In this document: positions 46,076 to 56,023 of the stretch, one piece after another | How positions within the stretch are numbered: position 1 is the stretch's first letter | Layout: every line of letters begins with the position of its first letter | NCBI RefSeq assembly: GCF_023823685.1 | Contig: NZ_JAMXBF010000005.1 | Span: forward strand, 248,001-312,000 | Length of the DNA: 64,000 nucleotides | Origin: Pseudomonas subflava | GTDB lineage: Bacteria > Pseudomonadota > Gammaproteobacteria > Pseudomonadales > Pseudomonadaceae | Reading direction: 5' to 3' | The notes under the pieces: model-generated | Seen by the model: the letters and a program-made list of their open reading frames with translations, nothing else | The model's database searches: none | Told to the model about the DNA's origin: nothing | Translations under genes and position numbers: made by a program

Positions 46076-46258
46076 ATGCCCCGCCTAGACATCATGTCCA
46101 TGATCGGCAGCGCCGTCCCCGAGCCGCTGCGCACCAGCGGTCACCTGGCCTGCTGGTATGTGCTGGTAGACGGCGAGCAACGTTTCGGCCCGTTCGTTTC
46201 GCCGGACCTGGCCCAGGATGCCAAGCGCCACTACGAACAGCGCCTGCGCCTGCACTGA
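46076..46258 (+). CDS. Small conserved protein of 60 residues
   Basis: Starts MPRLDIMSMIGSAVPEPLR, has the central CWYVLVDGEQRFGPFVSPDLA and ends HYEQRLRLH. GAGGAG lies 10 bases before the ATG at 46076 and a strong terminator follows at 46333-46360, both supporting a real gene. I do not recognise a function; the VDGEQRFGPF segment resembles a small beta-hairpin. Similar short proteins are, as far as I recall, common in Pseudomonas. Confidence 0.65.
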   Translation: MPRLDIMSMIGSAVPEPLRTSGHLACWYVLVDGEQRFGPFVSPDLAQDAKRHYEQRLRLH

Positions 46259-46332
46259 TCCCTCTGCCCCGTCTGCTCCTGCGCCAACCTGGCGCCCTTG
46301 GCAGCCCCGGCTGCCCCTTTATTCCCTCCTGT

Positions 46333-46360
46333 GCCCGCTCCCCCCGGCGGGCTTTTTTTT
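46333..46360 (+). terminator. Terminator after the 60-residue protein gene
   Basis: GCCCGC (46333-46338) pairs with GCGGGC (46347-46352), followed by eight T residues. It lies just before the end of the convergent protease gene. Confidence 0.8.
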
Positions 46361-46368
46361 GCCCGGCG

Positions 46369-48123
46369 TCAGCGCACCCGGTCGCGGCTCTGCACGGCCA
46401 GGTCCAGGGCCTTCTGCATGTCCAGGCGCGCCGAGCGGCCCACGTCCTTGTCGTCCAGCTCATAGTTGCGCTCGGACGGCAGGATCGGCGCGGTCAGGTC
46501 CTCGGCATCCATCGGCTCGAAGTCGTAGTCGCCGCCGATGGTCATGGCGCTGCGCCGCAGCAGCATGCGCAGCTGATCCGGCTGCAACTCGGGGTTGATC
46601 GACAGCATGGCCGCCACCACGCCGGTGACCATCGGCGTGGCGTAGGAGGTGCCGCAGTGCGCCTCGCCGCGTTCGCCCTCGCCGAGTGTGGAGGCGTGGG
46701 CACAGGCCGAGGCGGTGATGTCCACGCGCATGTCGATGTTCGACGAGCTGCGCTTGATCACGTATTCCGGGTCGTCCACGCCCACGCCGCTCTTCTGGCT
46801 GCGCTGGTGGCCGCCGACCACCAGCAACTGGTCGGTGATGAAGGAGGAGGGCAGGCGGTATTCGTCGGTGCCGGAGAATGCCGCGCCGTTGCCGGCCGAG
46901 TTGATCACCACCACGTCCGGGTGCTCGCGGCGCAGCCACAGGAAGAATTCTTCCAGCAGTTCCTCGTAGCCGCTCATGGCCAGGCCCGAGCGGATCAGCG
47001 AGTCGACCTCGTCGCCCTCGACGTTCTTCGCCCCGACGCGGTGGATGCCCCAGCTCCAGTTGAGCACCCGCGCGCCGTCCTCCACCAGGTTCACCGAGGC
47101 GGCGACGTTGGCGATGATGCCGGCGTCGGAATTGCGCTCGACGATCACCTCGAAGCCCGGCCCGGCGTCGTCCAGCGCCTGCAGGAAGCCGCTGTTGCCG
47201 CCGCGCTGGTGATGGGCGGCGAGGATGCCGGCCACCGTGCTGCCGTGGTTGTCCGGTTTGTCGGCGTCGCGGGCATAGAGGCAGGTGCGGCGCTGCGGGC
47301 GGCAGTTGCCCAGGTAATCGGCGAAGTCCGGCGCGTCGAAGTCGACATTGCGCTCGATCACGCCGATGCGCACCGGCGTGGTCGGGATCGGCGCCTGCTT
47401 CGCCGGTACCCGGCGGCGGTAGTAGTTCACCGCGTCGGCGAAGCGGTTGGCCGCCCACTCGTCGTCGCTCGGCTCGCTCGGCCCGCTCGGCACCTCTTGC
47501 CGCTCGCCTTCCTCGCCCTTCTCCGGCGCGGACTCCTCGACGATCACCGCGTCCACGCTGGCCTCGCTGCCCAGGCGCAGCAGCAGTGCATCGCGCTGCA
47601 CCAGGTCCTTGGCCGGCAGGCGCAGCTGGAAGACATTCAGCGGCGCGATGGCGCCGACCACCTTGGCGCCGTACTTGGCGGCCAGGCGCTCGGCTTCCTC
47701 GCGGCCGTCGTGCTTCTCCTCGATCAGCAGGCCGACCAGGTCCAGGTAGGTGGTCAGGCCGTCCATGTTCTTCGCCACCTCATCGGGGCCGGCGGCAACC
47801 ACCTGGCTGCGCCCGCGCGACAGCCACACCGGGTTGCTGCGCCGCTCGCCCTGTTCCAGCCAAACCGGTACACCAGGACCCTGTTGCAGGCTCAGGCGCA
47901 GTGTCGGCCCATCGCGACGCACCCGCGCCGCATCCAGTGTCTTGTCGCCCAGGTGCACGCGCAGCTCGCCCTCGGCCAGGCCGTTGGCGCGCAGGCAGTA
48001 CTCGGGGCTGTCGGCGAGCAGGTCGCCGCAGCGCTGCAGCTGGGTGATGCGCAGCGCCTCTTCGGCCTGGGCGAGCGGAGCGATCATGAGCAGGAGCACG
48101 GGCAGGGCGACGCGGGTGAACAC
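46369..48123 (-). CDS. Secreted S8-type subtilase with Glu at the catalytic Asp position
   Basis: 584 residues. Signal peptide (cleavage near AQA, residue 20), a prodomain-like N-terminal part to about 240 and a peptidase S8 domain from about 250. The His motif is DNHGSTVAGI (H293), the oxyanion Asn is in NSAGNGA (N412) and the Ser motif is GTSYATPM (S493). The first triad motif, normally VIDTG, reads GVIERNVDFDAPDF with Glu257 in place of Asp and no Gly. Several acidic, low-complexity residues (EKGEEGE) lie at about 201-208. The substitution could lower activity or change the mechanism; the other two catalytic residues are intact. Confidence 0.8.
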   Translation of the reverse strand: MFTRVALPVLLLMIAPLAQAEEALRITQLQRCGDLLADSPEYCLRANGLAEGELRVHLGDKTLDAARVRRDGPTLRLSLQQGPGVPVWLEQGERRSNPVWLSRGRSQVVAAGPDEVAKNMDGLTTYLDLVGLLIEEKHDGREEAERLAAKYGAKVVGAIAPLNVFQLRLPAKDLVQRDALLLRLGSEASVDAVIVEESAPEKGEEGERQEVPSGPSEPSDDEWAANRFADAVNYYRRRVPAKQAPIPTTPVRIGVIERNVDFDAPDFADYLGNCRPQRRTCLYARDADKPDNHGSTVAGILAAHHQRGGNSGFLQALDDAGPGFEVIVERNSDAGIIANVAASVNLVEDGARVLNWSWGIHRVGAKNVEGDEVDSLIRSGLAMSGYEELLEEFFLWLRREHPDVVVINSAGNGAAFSGTDEYRLPSSFITDQLLVVGGHQRSQKSGVGVDDPEYVIKRSSSNIDMRVDITASACAHASTLGEGERGEAHCGTSYATPMVTGVVAAMLSINPELQPDQLRMLLRRSAMTIGGDYDFEPMDAEDLTAPILPSERNYELDDKDVGRSARLDMQKALDLAVQSRDRVR

Positions 48124-48229
48124 GGGATGGCCTCCGGTGAAATTCTTTGTACCTAGACCCGCGCCGCGTCTGCCCCGTTCAGGTCGCTTGGGCCTACACT
48201 GCGCAGATCGATACCCGCAGTCGCCGCCG

Positions 48230-48979
48230 ATGCCCGCCCCGCTCCGTGTCCTGATCGTCTCGCTGTGCCTCCTCTTCGCCCCGTCTGCGCCGGGCGCCGA
48301 GGCCGTGCGCGAATACCGCCTGGGCGTCGAGGACGTCGACTATTACCCGATCTACTCGGCCGCGCCGCCGGACTGGCACTACCGCGGCTATGCTCGCGAG
48401 GTGCTGGACCTGTTCGCCGCCAAGGAGGGGCTGCGCCTGACCTATGTGGTGCTGCCGGTGCGCCGGTTGTTGCGCGAGTACCGGGGCGGGCGGCTGGACC
48501 TGGTGTTTCCCGACAACCCGCGCTGGGAGGCCGAGCACAAGCCCGAGGGCATCGCCTATTCGCGGCCGCTGCTGCAGTTCCAGGACGCCATGCTGGTGCT
48601 GCCCTCGCGGATGGGCGAGCCGCGCGAGCGCTTTCGGCGGCTGGGGTTCGTCCGCGGCTTCACGCCGTGGAAGTTCCGCGAGGACATCGCCGCCGGGCGG
48701 GTGAACATTCACGAGGCGCCGAACCCGGAGGGGCTGATCCGCATGACCCTGGCCGGCTACATCGACGCCGCCAACATGGCCCGGCAGGTCGCACGCTTCC
48801 ACCTCGAGCGCCAGGGCAGGTCCGACAGCCTGGTGATCGAGCCGACGCTGCTGCCGCTGCGCGACAGCCACTATCACCTCTCCAGCATTCGCCATCCCGA
48901 GCTGATCCGCCGCTTCGATGCCTTTCTGCAGCGCGAGGCCGAGGCCGTGCAGGCGCTGCGGAGCAAGTACGGCCTGTGA
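48230..48979 (+). CDS. Periplasmic family 3 solute-binding-like protein
   Basis: 249 residues. Signal peptide of about 25 residues (LIVSLCLLFAPSAPGAEA), then a transport-receptor-like region: YRLGVEDVDYYPIY, REVLDLFAAKEGLRLTYVVLPVRRLLREYRGGRLDLVFPDN and AYSRPLLQFQDAMLV. Such proteins without permease genes nearby are frequent in Pseudomonas and may serve as sensors or have no transport role. The ATG at 48230 has no strong ribosome site. The ligand is unknown. Confidence 0.72.
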   Translation: MPAPLRVLIVSLCLLFAPSAPGAEAVREYRLGVEDVDYYPIYSAAPPDWHYRGYAREVLDLFAAKEGLRLTYVVLPVRRLLREYRGGRLDLVFPDNPRWEAEHKPEGIAYSRPLLQFQDAMLVLPSRMGEPRERFRRLGFVRGFTPWKFREDIAAGRVNIHEAPNPEGLIRMTLAGYIDAANMARQVARFHLERQGRSDSLVIEPTLLPLRDSHYHLSSIRHPELIRRFDAFLQREAEAVQALRSKYGL

Positions 48980-49052
48980 CTTGATCGGCGCCGACGGCGG
49001 CGCGATAGTCGGCACCCGGCCCGCTGCCAGGCCCGTTGCCAAGGAGAACCCC

Positions 49053-49580
49053 ATGAGCACACCGATATCGGCACGCGGCGATCTGATCGATACGCCGCTG
49101 GGCACCCTGATCGCCCTGGTGGACGCCGAGGGCGCCCTGCAGCGCCTGGAGTTCCTCGACGACGCGCTGTGCGAGCCGCTGGTCTGGCGCGGCCTGGCGC
49201 TGCAGCGCGACGCGGCCGCCGTGGCGCCCGTCGCCCGCCAGTTGGGCGAGTACTTCGCCGGTCAACGCCGGGTCTTCGATCTGCCGCTGGCGCCGCTCGG
49301 CAATGCCTTCCTGCACGAGGCCTGGCACCACCTGCGCCAGGTGCCCTACGGCACTACCCTGAGTTACGGCGCCCTGGCCCTGAAGCTGCAGCGCAACACC
49401 TCGGCGCGCGCCGTCGGAAGGGCCAACGCGGTCAACCCCATCGCCATCATCGTGCCCTGCCACCGCATCATCGGTGCCGACGGCAAGCTCACCGGCTATG
49501 CCGGCGGCCTGCACCGCAAGCAGGCGCTGCTGGAGCTGGAGGGCGTGCTGACGCCGGCGCGCCAGCAGTCGCTGCTGTAG
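49053..49580 (+). CDS. ogt: Methylated-DNA-[protein]-cysteine methyltransferase (Ogt type)
   Basis: 175 residues. The active-site motif is IIVPCHRIIG with the acceptor Cys, preceded by the DNA-binding SYGALALKLQRNTSARAVGRANAVNP and followed by YAGGLHRKQALLELEG. The protein removes O6-methyl groups from guanine in a single-turnover reaction. AAGGAG is seven bases before the ATG. The length and lack of the AdaA part mark it as Ogt rather than Ada. It is adjacent to a DNA polymerase gene, so it lies in a DNA-repair neighbourhood. Confidence 0.92.
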   Translation: MSTPISARGDLIDTPLGTLIALVDAEGALQRLEFLDDALCEPLVWRGLALQRDAAAVAPVARQLGEYFAGQRRVFDLPLAPLGNAFLHEAWHHLRQVPYGTTLSYGALALKLQRNTSARAVGRANAVNPIAIIVPCHRIIGADGKLTGYAGGLHRKQALLELEGVLTPARQQSLL

Positions 49581-49648
49581 AGGACCGGACGCGGGCGACC
49601 CCGGCCCAGTAGAATCGCGGACGATAACGTCTTTTCCGGAACGACCGC

Positions 49649-52009
49649 GTGGATCTGCAACAGGGCTTCGTCCTGACCCGCCACTGGCACGACACACCCG
49701 CCGGCACCGAAGTCGAGTACTGGCTGGCCAGCGATGCCGGCCCGCGGCGCCTGCGCCTGCCGCCGCAGACATCGGTAGCCTTCGTCCCCGCCGTGCAGCG
49801 CGAGCGTGCCGAGGCGCTGCTGCACAGCGAGCGCGACGTGGAGCTGCGCCCGCTGGGCCTGCGCGATTTCCGCCAGCGCCCGGTGCTGGGCCTGTACTGC
49901 CGCTCCCAGCGCCAGCTGATCAAGCTGGACAAGCAGTTGCGCCAGGCCGGCGTCGACGTCTACGAGGCGGACATCCGCCCGCCGGAGCGCTTTCTCATGG
50001 AGCGTTTCATCACCGCGCCGGTGTGGTTCGCCGGTACGCCGGACGAGCGCGGCACGCTGCTCGATGGGCGGATGAAGCCCAACGAGGCCTATCGGCCGAA
50101 GCTGCGCCTGGTGTCGCTGGACATCGAGACCAGCGAGCGTGGCGAGCTGTACTGCATCGGCCTGGAGGGCTGCGGCCAGCGCCAGGTGTACATGCTCGGC
50201 GAGGCGCCGGAGGTGGCCCCGGAGGTCGACTTCGACCTGGCCTACTGCGCCAGCCGCGCCGAGCTGCTGGAGCGGCTCAACGCCTGGCTGGCCGAGCACG
50301 ACCCGGACGCCATCATCGGCTGGAACCTGGTGCAGTTCGACCTGCGCGTGCTGCAGCGCCAGGCCCAGGAGCTCAAGGTGCCTCTGCTGTTCGGCCGCGG
50401 CGGCGAGGCGATGGAGTGGCGCGAGCACGGCAGTCACAACCACTTCTTCGCCGCCGCGGCCGGGCGGCTGATCATCGACGGCATCGAGGCGCTGCGTTCG
50501 GCCACCTGGAGCTTTCCCTCGTTCAGCCTGGAGAACGTGGCGCAGACCCTGCTCGGCGAGGGCAAGGCGATCGACACACCCTATGCGCGCATGGACGAGA
50601 TCAACCGCATGTTCGCCGAGGACAAGCCCGCCCTGGCGCGTTACAACCTCAAGGACTGCGAGCTGGTCACGCGGATCTTCGCGCACACCCGGCTGATCGA
50701 CTTCCTGCTCGAGCGCGCCGCCACCACCGGCCTGCCGGCGGACCGCAGCGGCGGCTCGGTGGCGGCCTTCACCCACCTGTACCTGCCGGCGATGCACCGG
50801 GCCGGCTTCGTGGCGCCGAATCTGGGCGAGAAGATGCCCCAGGCCAGCCCCGGCGGCTTCGTCATGGACTCGCGGCCGGGGCTCTACGAATCGGTGCTGG
50901 TGCTGGACTACAAGAGCCTGTACCCGTCGATCATCCGCACCTTCCTGATCGACCCGGTGGGCCTGATCGAGGGCCTGCGCGAGCCGGACGACGAGCATTC
51001 GGTGGAGGGCTTTCGCGGCGCGCGCTTCTCGCGCACCCGGCACTGCCTGCCGGCCATCGTCGAGCGGGTCTGGCAGGGCCGCGAGGCGGCCAAGCGCGAG
51101 GGCAACGCGCCGCTGTCGCAGGCGCTGAAGATCATCATGAACGCCTTCTACGGCGTGCTCGGCTCCAGCGGCTGCCGCTTCTTCGACACGCGCCTGGCCT
51201 CGTCCATCACCCTGCGCGGCCACGCCATCATGAAGCGCACCCGCGAGCTGATCGAGGCCGAGGGCTACCGGGTGATCTACGGCGACACCGACTCCACCTT
51301 CGTCTGGCTCGGCCACGAGCACGCCGAGGAGGACGCCGGGCGCATCGGCCGCGCGCTGGTGGCGAAGGTCAACCAGTGGTGGCGCGAGCACCTGCGCGAT
51401 GAGATGGGCCTGGAGAGCGCGCTGGAGCTGCAGTACGAGAGCCATTACCGGCGCTTTCTGATGCCCACCGTGCGTGGCGCCGAGGAGGGCAGCAAGAAGC
51501 GCTACGCCGGCCTGGTGCGGCGCGCCGACGGCAGCGAGGAGATGGTGTTCAAGGGACTGGAGACGGTACGCACCGACTGGTCGCCGCTGGCCCAGCGCTT
51601 CCAGCAGGAGCTGTACCGGCTGATCTTCGACCGCCAGCCGTTCGAGGCCTATGTGCGCGAGTACGTGCGCCGCACCCTGGCCGGCGAACTGGACGAGCTG
51701 CTGATCTACCGCAAGCGCCTGCGTCGCCGGCTCGACGACTACGAGCGCAACGTGCCGCCGCACGTGCGCGCCGCGCGCCTGGCCGACGAGCACAACGACC
51801 GCCTGGGCCGCCCGCGGCAGTACCAGCGCGGCGCGTGGATCAGCTACCTGATCACCACCGCCGGCCCCGAACCGCTGGAAACGCGGCGCGGAGCCATCGA
51901 CTATGACCACTACGTGAGCCGCCAGCTGCAGCCGGTGGCCGACGCCATCCTGCCCTTCGTGGGCAGCGACTTCGCCAGCCTGATCGACCCGCAGCTGGGG
52001 CTGCTCTAG
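49649..52009 (+). CDS. polB: DNA polymerase II (family B)
   Basis: 786 residues, the size of E. coli Pol II. The 3'-5' exonuclease motifs are LDIETS (Exo I), [12 protein letters not shown] (Exo II) and YNLKDCELV (Exo III). The polymerase motifs are [11 protein letters not shown] (A), [13 protein letters not shown] (B) and YGDTDSTF (C). All catalytic Asp residues are present, so both activities are expected. The start is GTG 49649; I see no LexA box in the upstream 70 bases, unlike the SOS-regulated E. coli gene. Pol II acts in replication restart and translesion synthesis. Confidence 0.94.
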   Translation: MDLQQGFVLTRHWHDTPAGTEVEYWLASDAGPRRLRLPPQTSVAFVPAVQRERAEALLHSERDVELRPLGLRDFRQRPVLGLYCRSQRQLIKLDKQLRQAGVDVYEADIRPPERFLMERFITAPVWFAGTPDERGTLLDGRMKPNEAYRPKLRLVSLDIETSERGELYCIGLEGCGQRQVYMLGEAPEVAPEVDFDLAYCASRAELLERLNAWLAEHDPDAIIGWNLVQFDLRVLQRQAQELKVPLLFGRGGEAMEWREHGSHNHFFAAAAGRLIIDGIEALRSATWSFPSFSLENVAQTLLGEGKAIDTPYARMDEINRMFAEDKPALARYNLKDCELVTRIFAHTRLIDFLLERAATTGLPADRSGGSVAAFTHLYLPAMHRAGFVAPNLGEKMPQASPGGFVMDSRPGLYESVLVLDYKSLYPSIIRTFLIDPVGLIEGLREPDDEHSVEGFRGARFSRTRHCLPAIVERVWQGREAAKREGNAPLSQALKIIMNAFYGVLGSSGCRFFDTRLASSITLRGHAIMKRTRELIEAEGYRVIYGDTDSTFVWLGHEHAEEDAGRIGRALVAKVNQWWREHLRDEMGLESALELQYESHYRRFLMPTVRGAEEGSKKRYAGLVRRADGSEEMVFKGLETVRTDWSPLAQRFQQELYRLIFDRQPFEAYVREYVRRTLAGELDELLIYRKRLRRRLDDYERNVPPHVRAARLADEHNDRLGRPRQYQRGAWISYLITTAGPEPLETRRGAIDYDHYVSRQLQPVADAILPFVGSDFASLIDPQLGLL

Positions 52010-52012
52010 GCC

Positions 52013-53389
52013 TCAGCGCACCAGGCAGGGACGCTTGTTGTCGAAGCGCCAGCCGGGGATCAGGAATTGCATCGCCACGCTGTCGTCGCGGGCGCCCAGG
52101 CCCATGCCCTTGTACAGCTCGTGGGCCTTGGCCAACTGGTCCAGGTCCAGCTCGACGCCCAGCCCCGGACGCTCCGGCACCTTCACGTGGCCATTCTCGA
52201 TGCGCAGCGGCTCCTTGGTCAGGCGCTGGCCGTCCTGCCAGATCCAGTGGGTGTCGATGGCGGTGATCTCGCCGGGGGCGGCGGCCGCCACCTGGGTGAA
52301 CATCGCCAGCGAGATGTCGAAGTGGTTGTTGGAGTGCGAGCCCCAGGTCAGGCCCCAGTCGTGGCACATCTGCGCCACGCGCACCGAGCCGGCCATGGTC
52401 CAGAAGTGCGGGTCGGCCAGCGGGATGTCCACCGACTGCAGGGAGATGGCATGGCCCATTTCGCGCCAGTCGGTGGCGATCATGTTGGTGGCGGTGCGCA
52501 GACCGGTGGCGCGGCGGAACTCGGCCATCACCTCCCGCCCGGAATAGCCGTTCTCGGCGCCGCACGGGTCCTCGGCGTAGGCCAGCACCCGGTGCTGGTC
52601 GAGGCACAGGGCCACGGCCTGCTTCAGCGACCAGGCGCCGTTGGGGTCGAGGGTGATGCGCGCCTCGGGGAAGCGCTCGGCCAGGGCGGTGACCGCCTCG
52701 ATCTCCTCCTCGCCGCGCAGCACGCCGCCCTTTAGCTTGAAGTCGGCGAAGCCGTAGCGGGCGTGGGCCGCCTCGGCCAGGCGCACCACCGCCTCGGGGG
52801 TCATCGCCGCCTCGTGGCGCACGCGGAACCAGTCGTTGTCGGCCTCCGGCTCGGCGCGGTAGGGCAGGTCGGTCTTGCCGCGGTCGCCGATGTAGAACAG
52901 GTAGCCGAGCATCTTCACCGCGTCGCGCTGCTGGCCTTCGCCGAGCAGCGCCGCCACCGGCACGCCGAGGTGCTGGCCGAGTAGGTCGAGCAGCGCGGCC
53001 TCCATGGCGGTGACGGCATGGATGGTGATGCGCAGGTCGAAGGTCTGCAGGCCGCGGCCGCCGGCGTCGCGCGCGGCGAAGGTCTGGCGCATGGCGTTGA
53101 GCACGCGCTGGTAGTGGCCGATGGGCTGGCCGACCACCAGCTGGCGGGCGTCCTCGAGGGTCTCGCGGATGCGCTCGCCGCCGGGCACTTCGCCGACGCC
53201 GACTTTGCCGGCGCTGTCGCGCAGAATCACCACGTTGCGGGTGAAGTACGGGCCATGGGCGCCGCTGAGGTTGAGCAGCATGCTGTCGTGGCCGGCCACC
53301 GGCACCACCTGCAGCTCGGTGACGACGGGCGTATCGAGTACGGGCGAGGCGGCGCGGTCGAAGGCGGGAGCGTGGGTCTGGAGGGTCAT
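52013..53389 (-). CDS. gudD: Glucarate dehydratase
   Basis: Enolase-superfamily enzyme of 458 residues that dehydrates D-glucarate to 5-keto-4-deoxy-D-glucarate. Blocks are [23 protein letters not shown], the KxK of FKLKGG (K218 and K220), LDPNGAW carrying a metal ligand, and [15 protein letters not shown]. The length agrees with GudD. GudD starts 18 bases after gudP on the same strand, downstream of kdgD, so the three genes are one operon on the minus strand. The stop is only three bases from the convergent polB stop. Confidence 0.93.
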   Translation of the reverse strand: MTLQTHAPAFDRAASPVLDTPVVTELQVVPVAGHDSMLLNLSGAHGPYFTRNVVILRDSAGKVGVGEVPGGERIRETLEDARQLVVGQPIGHYQRVLNAMRQTFAARDAGGRGLQTFDLRITIHAVTAMEAALLDLLGQHLGVPVAALLGEGQQRDAVKMLGYLFYIGDRGKTDLPYRAEPEADNDWFRVRHEAAMTPEAVVRLAEAAHARYGFADFKLKGGVLRGEEEIEAVTALAERFPEARITLDPNGAWSLKQAVALCLDQHRVLAYAEDPCGAENGYSGREVMAEFRRATGLRTATNMIATDWREMGHAISLQSVDIPLADPHFWTMAGSVRVAQMCHDWGLTWGSHSNNHFDISLAMFTQVAAAAPGEITAIDTHWIWQDGQRLTKEPLRIENGHVKVPERPGLGVELDLDQLAKAHELYKGMGLGARDDSVAMQFLIPGWRFDNKRPCLVR

Positions 53390-53407
53390 GATGCGATTCC
53401 GTAAGGC

Positions 53408-54742
53408 TCAGTGGGTCTGGTTCAGCGCCGTGGCGTGCGTGGCATCGGCGGCGGAGCGGGGTTTGGTGCGCACGAAGAACACCACGATGGCGGCCAGCAC
53501 CGAGGTCACGGCCAGGCCGTAAAGGCCGCCCTGGATCGAGCCGGTCTGTTCTTCCAGCAGGCCGAAGGTGGTGGGGGCGACGAAACCGCCGAGGTTGCCG
53601 ATGGAGTTGATCAGGGCGATCACCGCCGCGGCGATGCGGGCGTCCAGGTAGCCCTGGGGAATCGGCCAGAACAGCGCCGAGGCGGACTTGAAGCCGATGG
53701 CGGCGAAGCACACGGCGACGAAGGCGAACACCGGGCCGCCGGTGGTGGACATGAACATGCCGACGGCGGCGACCACCAGCGCGGCGGCCACCCAGGCCTG
53801 CTGGAACTTCCAGCGCGCGGAGCAGGCGGCGAAGGCGTACATGGCCAGGATCGAGATCAGCCAGGGGATGGAGTTGAGGAAGCCGACCTGCATGTCGCTC
53901 AGGCCGCCCATGCTCTTGATGATGCTCGGCAGCCAGAAGGTGGCGGCGTAGATGGTCAGCTGGATGCAGAAGTAGATCAGGCAGAACAGCACGATCTGGC
54001 GGTCCTTGAGCAGCGCCCAGGACGAGGTCTTGATGGTGCCGGCGGCCTCGCGCTCGCGCTGTTCATGGTCGATGGCCTCGACCAGCGCCTGCTGTTCGTC
54101 GGCCGACAGCCACTTGGCGTCCTGCGGCTTGGAGTCGAGCCAGAACCAGACGAAGAAGCACAGCACCACCGAGGCCATGCCCTCGATGAACAGCATCCAC
54201 TGCCAGCCGTGCATGTTCAGGCCCTGGATCTGCATCAGCGCGCCGGCCAGCGGCCCGGAGATCAGCGAGGCCACGGCCGAGCCGCTGAGGAAGATGGCGA
54301 TGGCCTTGCCGCGTTCGGCGGCCGGCAGCCAGCGGGTGAAGTAGTAGATCACCCCGGGGAAGAAGCCCGCCTCGGCCACGCCGAGCAGGAAGCGCAGGAT
54401 GTAGAACTGGGTTTCGTTCTGCACGAAGGCCATGCAGGTGGCGACGATGCCCCAGGTGAACATGATGCGGGTCAGCCAGACGCGCGCACCCACCCGTTGC
54501 AGAAGCATGTTGGAGGGCACCTCGAACAGCGCGTAACCGATGAAGAACAGGCCGGCGCCGAGGCCGTAGGCGGCCGCGCCGATGCCCAGGTCGCTCTCCA
54601 GATAGGGGCGGACGAAGCCGATGTTGACGCGGTCGATGTAGTTGACGATGAACATGATGACGAACAGCGGCAGCACGTGGCGCTTGACCTTGGCCACGGC
54701 GCTGGCGAGCGCCTCGTCGGTACGGGGTAGGGTGTCGGTCAC
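53408..54742 (-). CDS. gudP: MFS D-glucarate transporter, GudP-like
   Basis: 444 residues, twelve transmembrane helices of the anion:cation symporter MFS family: LFVIMFIVNYIDRVNIGFVRPYLE near the N-terminus, FEVPSNMLLQRVGARVW, GVAEAGFFPGVIYYFTRWLPAAERGKAIA, and a central loop at about 205-240. It is encoded between kdgD and gudD, which specifies sugar-acid transport. I chose the GTG at 54742, with GGGAG ahead; a GTG at 54757 has weaker context. An AACAACAA motif lies 18 bases upstream in the mRNA (54761-54768), a candidate Crc/Hfq site. Confidence 0.9.
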   Translation of the reverse strand: MTDTLPRTDEALASAVAKVKRHVLPLFVIMFIVNYIDRVNIGFVRPYLESDLGIGAAAYGLGAGLFFIGYALFEVPSNMLLQRVGARVWLTRIMFTWGIVATCMAFVQNETQFYILRFLLGVAEAGFFPGVIYYFTRWLPAAERGKAIAIFLSGSAVASLISGPLAGALMQIQGLNMHGWQWMLFIEGMASVVLCFFVWFWLDSKPQDAKWLSADEQQALVEAIDHEQREREAAGTIKTSSWALLKDRQIVLFCLIYFCIQLTIYAATFWLPSIIKSMGGLSDMQVGFLNSIPWLISILAMYAFAACSARWKFQQAWVAAALVVAAVGMFMSTTGGPVFAFVAVCFAAIGFKSASALFWPIPQGYLDARIAAAVIALINSIGNLGGFVAPTTFGLLEEQTGSIQGGLYGLAVTSVLAAIVVFFVRTKPRSAADATHATALNQTH

Positions 54743-54760
54743 TGTCGGAACTCCCACTAA

Positions 54761-54768
54761 TTGTTGTT
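54761..54768 (-). promoter_or_regulatory. Crc/Hfq-type CA motif before gudP
   Basis: On the minus strand the leader contains ACAACAACAA just before the GGGAG ribosome site of gudP. It matches the AAnAAnAA catabolite-repression motif and has the same arrangement as the one before the hut transporter gene. Confidence 0.5.
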
Positions 54769-54805
54769 GTGCGGGTTGCGCCGGCGGGCCGGCGCGATCG
54801 AAGGC

Positions 54806-55717
54806 TTACTGCGGGTCGAGTCGGTCGATCAGCGCGGCGAGGCGCTCGTTCTCTTCCGGCGTCAGTTCGGTGAGCGGAGCGCGCACCGGGCCGGCGTCGT
54901 GGCCGACCAGGCGGGCGCCGGCCTTGACGATGCTCACGCCGTAGCCGGCGCAGCGATTGCGGATGTCGAGATAGGGCAGGAAGAAATCGTCGATCAGCCG
55001 CGCCACGGTGGCGTGGTCGTCGGCGGCGATGGCCTGGTAGAACTCGATGGCGGTGCGCGGGATGAAGTTGAACACCGCCGAACTGTACACCGGCACGCCC
55101 AGCGCCTTGTAGGCCGCGGCGTAGACCTCGGCGGTGGGCAGCCCGCCGAGGTAGGTCAGGCGCTCGCCGAGGCGGCGGCGGATCTGCACCAGCGACTCGA
55201 TGTCGCCGATGCCGTCCTTGAAGCCGATCAGGTTCGGGCAGCGCTCGGCGAGGATCTCCAGACCCTCGGCGCTCAGCTGGCAGACGTTGCGGTTGTACAC
55301 CACCACACCGCAGTCGACGGCGCGGCAGACCTGCTCGACATGCGCGATCAGGCCGGCCTCGCTGGCCTCGGTCAGGTAATGCGGCAGCAGCAGGATGCCG
55401 GCGGCGCCGAGGCGTTCGGCCTCCTGGGCATAGGCGATGGCCTGGCGGGTGGGGCCGCCGGCGCCGGCGAGGATCGGCACCTGGTTGCGGCAGGTGTCCA
55501 CCGCGACCTTGACGATCTGGCTGTATTCCTTCGGCTCCAGGGAGAAGAACTCGCCGGTGCCGCCTGCGGCGAACAGGGCGCTGGCGCCGTAGGGCGCCAG
55601 CCATTCCAGGCGGCGGGCATAGGTGTCGGCGCGGAAGTCGCCGGCGGCGTCGAAGTCGGTGACCGGGAAGGACAGCAGCCCGGAAGAGAGGACAGATTTC
55701 AGTTCTTGAGGATTCAT
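54806..55717 (-). CDS. kdgD: 5-dehydro-4-deoxyglucarate dehydratase
   Basis: DapA-superfamily TIM-barrel enzyme of 303 residues that converts 5-keto-4-deoxyglucarate to 2-ketoglutarate semialdehyde with loss of CO2 and water. The Schiff-base Lys is K167 in LIGFKDG, with GGTGEFFSL at about 52-60 and Tyr141 in VVVYNRN. It leads the kdgD-gudP-gudD operon. The next enzyme, ketoglutarate semialdehyde dehydrogenase, is not in the window. Two TNGTNNNACNA-like sites lie 43-96 bases upstream of the start and probably respond to the divergent GntR regulator. Confidence 0.92.
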   Translation of the reverse strand: MNPQELKSVLSSGLLSFPVTDFDAAGDFRADTYARRLEWLAPYGASALFAAGGTGEFFSLEPKEYSQIVKVAVDTCRNQVPILAGAGGPTRQAIAYAQEAERLGAAGILLLPHYLTEASEAGLIAHVEQVCRAVDCGVVVYNRNVCQLSAEGLEILAERCPNLIGFKDGIGDIESLVQIRRRLGERLTYLGGLPTAEVYAAAYKALGVPVYSSAVFNFIPRTAIEFYQAIAADDHATVARLIDDFFLPYLDIRNRCAGYGVSIVKAGARLVGHDAGPVRAPLTELTPEENERLAALIDRLDPQ

Positions 55718-55759
55718 CGCACAGCCTTCTTGGATTCTTGTCGGGGCCGGACGGCATGC

Positions 55760-56006
55760 TTGTATGACATGTCGATGGCGCCGATCTTAGGAGCGCTCCG
55801 GGTCGTATGACAAGTGGATTTCGTCAAGGAAAATGGCGCTATACAAGCAGATAAATCGACATTTGTGGCGGTATTGTGCCGATAAAATCAGCCTTCATGC
55901 GCAGGCGGTGAGGCGATCTTGATCAGCCTAAAAGGGCCATATTTTTTACTTGTAATACAAGTTTGCCTTGTCGAGTCCGTCGCGGCGTGGCGATACTTGT
56001 CATACC
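55760..56006. promoter_or_regulatory. FadR-type GntR operators in the kdgD-gntR divergent region
   Basis: Four related sites: TTGTATGACAT (55760-55770), TCGTATGACAA (55803-55813), ACTTGTAATACAAGT (55948-55962, a perfect palindrome around one base) and ACTTGTCATACC (55995-56006), the last 17 bases before the regulator start. They follow the TNGTNNNACNA pattern of the FadR subfamily fully or with one mismatch. The arrangement suggests control of both the glucarate operon and the regulator itself. Confidence 0.65.
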
Positions 56007-56023
56007 GCCTCCGGAGACTCGCC

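Noticed and set aside
49581..49648. LexA box before polB
   Set aside because: No CTG-N10-CAG pattern of acceptable quality was found in the upstream stretch.
49496..51910. Long minus-strand frame opposite polB
   Set aside because: Shadow of the polymerase codons; it has no recognisable domain and polB has every catalytic motif.
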